From NCBI GenBank assembly GCA_021186555.1, contig JAJKFL010000014.1, forward strand, positions 41,229,700 through 41,293,699: a stretch of DNA of 64,000 nt, given 5' to 3'. This stretch comes from Reticulitermes speratus (lineage: Eukaryota > Arthropoda > Insecta > Blattodea > Rhinotermitidae). The first letter of the stretch is position 1. Each line of letters starts with the position of its first letter. The position numbers were made by a program, and so were the translations under genes. The notes beneath the pieces are model-generated. The model saw only the letters and a program-made list of their open reading frames with translations, did not search any database and was not told where the DNA came from. This document shows, piece after piece, positions 58,755 to 64,000 of the stretch.

Positions 58755-60353
58755 TTAAAACGGATACACGTTTAAAATTGTAATATATATGTAAGACACA
58801 TTGTATAACAACTTAAAGTCTTGTTTGTAAATCGGATACACCTTTAAAATTGTAATATATATGTAAAACACACTGTATAACAACTTAAAGTCTTGTCTGT
58901 AAAACGAATACACTTTTAAAATTGTAATGTATATGTAAAACACACTGTATAACAACTTAATGTCTTGTCTGTAAAACGGATACGCTTTTAAAATTGTAAT
59001 ATATATGTAAAACACACTGTATAACAACTTAAAGTCTTGTCTGTAAAATGAATACACTTTTAAAATTGTAATATATATGTAAAAAACACACTGTATAACA
59101 ACTTAAAGTCTTGTCTGTAAAACGAATACACTTTTAAAATTGTAATATATATGTAAAAAACACACTGTATAACAACTTAAAGTCTTGTCTGTAAAACGAA
59201 TACACTTTTAAAATTGTAATATATATGTAAAACACACTGTATAACAACTTAAAGTCTTGTCTGTAAAATGAATACACTTTTAAAATTGTAATATATATGT
59301 AAAAAACACACTGTATAACAACTTAAAGTCTTGTCTGTAAAACGGATACACGTTTAAAATTGTAATATATATGTAAAACACACTGTATAACAACTTAAAG
59401 TCTTGTCTGTAAAACGGATACACGTTTAAAATTGTAATATATATGTAAAACACACTGTATAACAACTTAAAGTCTTGTCTGTAAAACGAATACACTTTTA
59501 AAATTGTAATATATATGTAAAACACACTGTATAACAACTTAAAGTCTTGTCTGTAAAACGGATACACGTTTAAAATTGTAATATATATGTAAAACACACT
59601 GTATAACAACTTAAAGTCTTGTCTGTAAAATGAATACACTTTTAAAATTGTAATATATATGTAAAAAACACACTGTATAACAACTTAAAGTCTTGTCTGT
59701 AAAACGGATACACGTTTAAAATTGTAATATATATGTAAAACACACTGTATAACAACTTAAAGTCTTGTCTGTAAAATGAATACACTTTTAAAATTGTAAT
59801 ATATATGTAAAAAACACACTGTATAACAACTTAAAGTCTTGTCTGTAAAACGGATACACGTTTAAAATTGTAATATATATGTAAAACACACTGTATAACA
59901 ACTTAAAGTCTTGTCTGTAAAACCGATAGACGTTTAAAATTGTAATATATATGTAAAACACACTGTATAACAACTTAAAGTCTTGTCTGTAAAACGGATA
60001 CACGTTTAAAATTGTAATATATATGTAAAAACACACTGTATAACAACTTAAAGTCTTGTCTGTAAAATGAATACACTTTTAAAATTGTAATATATATGTA
60101 AAAAACACACTGTATAACAACTTAAAGTCTTGTCTGTAAAACGGATACACGTTTAAAATTGTAATATATATGTAAAACACACTGTATAACAACTTAAAGT
60201 CTTGTCTGTAAAATGAATACACTTTTAAAATTGTAATATATATGTAAAAAACACACTGTATAACAACTTAAAGTCTTGTCTGTAAAACGGATACACGTTT
60301 AAAATTGTAATATATATGTAAAACACACTGTATAACAACTTAAAGTCTTGTCT
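58755..60353. repeat. 72-bp tandem array, about 22 copies, two monomer types
   Basis: Unit landmarks: CGTTTAAAATTGTAATATAT, ATGTAAAACACACTGTATAA and CAACTTAAAGTCTTGTCTG. Type A has CGGATACACG and GTAAAACAC; type B has TGAATACACT and GTAAAAAACAC. They alternate in several runs from 59.2 to 60.3 kb. The unit is 24 codons long, so minus-strand frames stay open; they are not genes. Confidence 0.96.
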
Positions 60354-61005
60354 GAGTTGTGTTTACGAGGTTAAAATAGCAGCCTTTCTGAGAAACTGTC
60401 TATATCTCTAATAAACCTTCGCATATACTGTGTAGATAAGGACTGTACATTCTCACATTTGCACCCACATAGCATACTAAGTTTTGTGATAAGCATTTCA
60501 TCTCTTCTAATGTTTTGTATGACGTAAATGAGAAGGTAGGATTTAAGCAGGTTGCGTGTCACAGTTTGTACACGCAGTATAACAATTGCTACAGAAATGA
60601 CACACCAATTTTCAGACGAATTTATTTGAAAGTTTGGCAGCCTTCGGAAACAACGGAGCAGTAAATTTTCCGAACTGCTGGACTGTAATTGAACGTGTTT
60701 TATGCTTTGACCTCCCTAATTTCTGAAAATGCTATTTTCATCGATATGAGTAGCATGCCCTTGTATAGACTATTGATCATAACATTGTTCAGATTTATTT
60801 CTGAACATTTTGAAATATTGACTTAATAAAAACGAAAGCCGTTAAAGTTTTTTTTCCTCTCATAATTTGTGTTTCAGCTGGAATTTTAAGTCCAAACATA
60901 AGTCCAGTTAGTATAGTTGATCTCTGTCTTGTGACTTGTTGACTAAATCTGTGACTATTTGTGTCACTTGACAGTTGAAATTCTGACACGAAAGATATAA
61001 ATATC
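60354..61005. other. Unassigned sequence
   Basis: No gene or repeat family recognised. Confidence 0.4.
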
Positions 61006-61007
61006 AC

Positions 61008-61245
61008 GAAATCTACGGTCTTCTGGGTTATTACGCGGCGTCGTGTAGTAATTATTTATCGACGTTTCGGGACAACGTATCGGTCCCATCCTCACGGGTC
61101 AAGATTGAGTCAGAATCTTGACCAGTAAGGATGGGACCGATACGTTGTCCCGAAACGTCGGTAAATAATTACCACACGACGCCGTGTAATAACCCAGAAG
61201 ACCGTAGATTTCATCAACATCGCGGCGGAAGCTTGAAATCAACAA
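61008..61245. mobile_element. Palindromic family-II hammerhead-like element
   Basis: ATCTACGGTCTTCTGGGTTA at the left and TAACCCAGAAGACCGTAGAT at the right are exact complements. The right arm continues to ATCGCGGCGGAAGCTTGAAA. Each arm has GGATGGGACC, GTCCCGAAACGTCG. The first box is GTGAGGA (minus) or GTAAGGA (plus), so both cores are damaged. The single-unit version of the 9180-10445 array. Confidence 0.75.
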
Positions 61246-61382
61246 TATCAACTTATATATTTACCCTATCAAAGGAACGAAATTTTCTCTTTACCCAAGA
61301 GATGGCAGAGTTCTCGGGCTTAAGAGTGGCCACGTGTTTTAAGTTCGTCAGATCTACAAGTTTCGGCGCAGCGGCTTGAAAA

Positions 61383-61880
61383 CGACATAGTCACGACAGT
61401 CACGACATAGTCACGACATAGTCACGACATAGTCACGACATAGTCACGACATAGTCACGACATAGTCACGACATAGTCACGACATAGTCACGACAGTCAC
61501 GACATAGTCACGACAGTCACGACATAGTCACGACAGTCACGGCATAGTCACTACAGTCACGACATAGTCACGACATAGACACGACAGTCACGACATAGTC
61601 ACGACATAGACACGACAGTCACGACATAGTCACGACAGTCACGACATAGTCACGACAGTCACGACATAGTCACGACAGTCACGACATAGTCACGACATAG
61701 ACACGACAGTCATGACATAGTCACTACAGTCACGACATAGACACGACAGTCACGACATAGTCACGACATAGACACGACAGTCACGACATAGTCACGACAG
61801 TCACGACATAGTCACGACAGTCACGACAGTCACGACATAGTCACGACAGTCACGACATAGTCACGACAGTCACGACACAG
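61383..61880. repeat. 9/11-bp compound tandem array
   Basis: CACGACATAGT and CACGACAGT units: a run of the 11-bp form first, then irregular alternation. Point variants include CATGACAT and CACTACAGT. Confidence 0.95.
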
Positions 61881-62325
61881 TCAGTTGTTGTATGTATAAA
61901 CACTTTTCAAGCTGCAACGTGTGCAGTTTCCAGCCACTGGCTTTCAATTCGATGGCTGCTGTGTATTGTTATGGAAACTTCTAATCTTTCACTAATAGGA
62001 TTTATTTGAAACCAATTTTTTTTTATTCCCATATATTTCTTCTTCTGACGTTTCAATCCTTAGTCGTTATATAATTTATTCCTTTCTTTTGTGGTCCAGA
62101 AGAATGAGTCTAGTTTTTCGTCTTTGGAATCTAATATTTGGTGTTTCTACTACTTTTTTTGTCGTATTTTCCAAATTCAATTTCCACATACAAAACAGCA
62201 TAGTTCTAAGGTTTTGTATTGGTGAACATCTAAAGTGTCCGATTATTAAAACTTTCCAATAGGATAATTTTATTACCGTATGTTGAAAGACTAGTATTGG
62301 ATTGAATTTAACATTCCATATATGT
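61881..62325. other. Unassigned AT-rich sequence
   Basis: No gene or repeat family recognised. Confidence 0.4.
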
Positions 62326-62381
62326 TATGCAGACAAATGTACACAGTTTTATGTTATTTAACACAATTTTTATTAAATGCT

Positions 62382-62424
62382 GCCCAACATGTTTCTAGCC
62401 TATATAAGGCTCATCTTTAGGGGC
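62382..62424 (-). ncRNA. Hammerhead motif, G5 mutated
   Basis: Minus strand: GCCC, CTAAAGA (G5 to A), TG, AGCCT/AGGCT, A, GAAA, ACA/TGT, GTT, GGGC. Only the core guanine is lost relative to its partner. Confidence 0.6.
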
Positions 62425-62466
62425 TCTTTTGTTGAAATTACAACAGCTATATTATTCAACAAAAGA

Positions 62467-62509
62467 GCCCCTGAAGATGAGCCTTATATAGGCTAGAAAC
62501 ATGTTGGGC
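62467..62509 (+). ncRNA. Hammerhead ribozyme, core intact
   Basis: GCCC/GGGC stem I, CTGAAGA, AGCCT/AGGCT stem II with an extra TG and A at its base, GAAA, ACA/TGT stem III, triplet GTT. All invariant positions are satisfied. Confidence 0.72.
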
Positions 62510-62574
62510 AACATTTAATAAAATTGTGTTAAATAACATAAAACTGTGTACATTTGTCTGCATAACATATTCAT

Positions 62575-63000
62575 TCATTCTGCAGTCTGTCTTACGACAG
62601 GTCCGTAGCCTCTTCCAAAGCGAGTTCTCCACAGGGTGCGATCTAGTGCTTCCTCTTTCAATTTCCAGTATCTCTTCTTTTCCTTAAGGTCATCCAGTAG
62701 CTGCTTACGTCTTCTCCCTCGTCTTCCCGTCACTTCTATCCTTCCCTCTAACTTTCCTTCAATCACCTGTTTCAGAAGGCAGTTTCTACGCAAGATGTGA
62801 CCAATCCAGTTAGCCTTTCTTCTTTTTATTGTATGTACGATATTCCTCTCCTCCTTCACTCTGTGTAATACTTCTTCATTTCTCACACGATCGGTCCAAC
62901 TGATCTTCTCCATTCTTCTCCAGCACCACATTTCAGAACTTTCCAGATACTTCTGATCTACTTTCCGAAGTGTCGACGTTTCAGCACATAACATATATAT
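62575..63000 (-). pseudogene. LINE reverse transcriptase C-terminal fragment
   Basis: The minus-strand frame (148 codons including upstream spill-over) contains WCWRRMEKISWTDRVRNEEV, then RRKANWIGHILRRNCLLKQV, RGRRRKQLLDDLKEK and FGRGYGPVVRQTAE before the stop. The R..WIGH.LRR block and basic tail are typical of the C-terminal end of insect non-LTR retrotransposon ORF2 proteins; I cannot fix the clade. Homology appears to start near residue 14. The endonuclease and catalytic reverse transcriptase domains are absent, as in 5'-truncated LINE copies. Just past the stop lies a short GAATGAAT tract, possibly the 3' microsatellite tail, abutting the 62326-62570 palindrome. Confidence 0.82.
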
Positions 63001-63169
63001 AATTATAAATGTACGGTACAAGTAACGTAAAGTTTAATATTCCATATTTTCTCCATGCGCAAGCCTTCCCTGTTTCTGACCCACCGCAATATTAATTTCA
63101 TAAGTGGAGCTTCTTTTGAGTACAATTTTATGCGACGCTGTCAGTTCTTAAAGTTAAGTAGCATAGCCG

Positions 63170-63345
63170 ATGAATGAATATGTAGCATTGGTGGAATGAT
63201 ACTGACGGGGAAAACCCGAATTACTGGGCGAAGTACCTGTGACAGAGCCACTTGGTTTTAACACTGGCCTGAAAGTGAACTCGATCCTCTGCGGCAAGTG
63301 GCCGGCGAATAGCGACAAGAGTCATGACACGTATGTGTGGCTACT
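63170..63345 (-). mobile_element. SINE family 5, diverged copy
   Basis: On the minus strand: AGGATCGAGTTCACTTTCAG (B-box like), AGTGGCTCTGTCACAGGTAC, GGGTTTTCCCCGTCAGTATC, ATTCCACCAATGCT. Confidence 0.5.
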
Positions 63346-63513
63346 TCCCAGGTGTTAAGTAGTCGAAGCTGACCACCTGCATACACCAAGCACCGTGAAT
63401 AGCTATACATAAAAATATCCCGTTGCAAAGAATATATATAAGTTTTAAAACTTTCGCGGCGACATGATTCAATATAGTCTTCTCGGGCGCACAGCCGCGT
63501 CAATTCGTTTGAA

Positions 63514-63551
63514 TACAACGTTTCGGGGACTAGCTCCGTCCCCATCCTCAG
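63514..63551 (-). ncRNA. Hammerhead motif with strong stem II
   Basis: Minus strand: CTGAGGA, T, GGGGAC/GTCCCC (6 bp), GAAA, AC-GTT-GT stem III, triplet GTA. Core boxes are perfect. Stem I lacks adjacent pairing, though a TTTT/AAAA stretch could pair a few bases out. Confidence 0.6.
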
Positions 63552-63576
63552 GCAAAACTGATTTTTTCAGTTTTGC

Positions 63577-63614
63577 CTGAGGATGGGGACGGAGCTGGTC
63601 CCCGAAACGTTGTA
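63577..63614 (+). ncRNA. Hammerhead motif with strong stem II
   Basis: Plus-strand partner of 63514-63551, differing only by TAG to TGG in the stem II loop region; core boxes and GTA are perfect, stem I weak. Confidence 0.6.
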
Positions 63615-63657
63615 TTCAAACGAATTGACGCGGGTGTGCGCCCGAGAAGACTATATT

Positions 63658-64000
63658 AAAGAATATACAGTTACTCAGTTCTGCCGAGAAGTTACCTCGG
63701 TTTTTGTACAACCTGTTGGGCCATTACCTTTTCCGCATAACTCTTTCTCTGGCCGATAGTATAAGCAAGTACACACTCGCACATCGATTTTCTTCAGGAA
63801 TTGTTTTAATATTAGGCTTCCAACATGCAGTCTACGCCTAAGAATATTAAGTGATTTATTTCATTCAGGTTTTCCGTCTAAAAAGTTCCGAAAACCTTCG
63901 TCATCTCCTTATGCTTCCTTATAAGCTTTCTCTCATCTCCCGCAATGAATGCACAAACATCAGATTACTCTCTCGTGAAATGTGATGATAGTGACGATAA
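63658..64000. other. Unassigned sequence to window edge
   Basis: No gene or repeat family recognised. Confidence 0.4.

Larger units (their letters stand above)
62326..62570. mobile_element. Palindromic element with inverted hammerheads
   Basis: TATGTTATGCAGACAAATGT at the left mirrors ACATTTGTCTGCATAACATA at the right. Arms run inward to TTGTTGAA/TTCAACAA around an 18-bp centre. The terminal sequence differs from the TGCAT..TTGGT group, so this is a separate family. Confidence 0.85.
63471..63657. mobile_element. Near-perfect palindrome with two hammerhead-like motifs
   Basis: AATATAGTCTTCTCGGGCGC mirrors GCGCCCGAGAAGACTATATT with few differences (GCACAG versus GGTGTG; one A/G in the loop). 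The centre is CAGTTTTGC around six T. The flank at 63450 (TTTCGCGGCGACATGATT) matches the GCCGCGAT edge of other family-II elements. Confidence 0.82.

Noticed and set aside
58755..60036. Minus-strand frames of repeated FYRQDFKLLYSVFYIYITIL
   Set aside because: By-product of the 72-bp (24-codon) satellite.

Overview
The window is intergenic, repeat-saturated DNA from a large animal genome. I recognise no intact host protein gene, rRNA or functional tRNA. The transposon types point to an insect: tRNA-derived SINEs, a non-LTR retrotransposon tail, and Helitron, piggyBac, hAT and Tc1/mariner remnants. The LINE tail and SINE sequences resemble those I associate with cockroaches and termites (Blattodea), but that placement is inference, not a search result.

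Layout. 1-1060: 35-bp satellite. 1.3-1.5 kb: two hammerhead-like motifs. 2.4-3.9 kb: 49-bp array. 3.9-6.1 kb: LINE tail, SINE and palindromic hammerhead-like elements. 6.15-7.99 kb: 34-bp array with a higher-order pattern. 9.2-10.4 kb: seven copies of a 174-bp unit carrying inverted hammerhead-like motifs, abutting a Helitron helicase remnant. 11.2-12.8, 16.6-18.3, 19.3-20.7 and 51.2-53.2 kb: arrays of one 114-bp monomer on both strands with shared flanks. 13.5-16.1 and 21.6-24.5 kb: SINEs, two hAT-type MITEs, small palindromic MITEs. 26.5-32 kb: palindromes with paired hammerheads, SINEs, a piggyBac-like element. 33-33.5 kb: 23-bp array. 33.8-43.6 kb: 42-bp array of almost 10 kb. 45.6-47 kb: 22-bp array. 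47.7-58.7 kb: SINEs, hammerhead elements, an internally deleted mariner-type transposon. 58.75-60.35 kb: 72-bp array. 61.4-61.9 kb: 9/11-bp array. 62.4-63.7 kb: two more hammerhead palindromes around a LINE fragment.

The main find is a dense set of hammerhead ribozyme (HHR) motifs: about twenty intact or decayed copies in 64 kb. They show the CTGANGA box, a complementary stem II, GAAA, a short stem III closed by AC/GT or AT pairs, and an NUH cleavage triplet; many also have a CCCC/GGGG stem I. Most sit as inverted pairs in short palindromic elements. Many share a downstream TGCAT..TTGGT box. HHRs of this minimal type are known from Penelope-like retroelements and retrozymes; here they appear as several families of short non-autonomous elements without a visible reverse transcriptase. 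Several long arrays have indel-rich interiors that look like assembly error.
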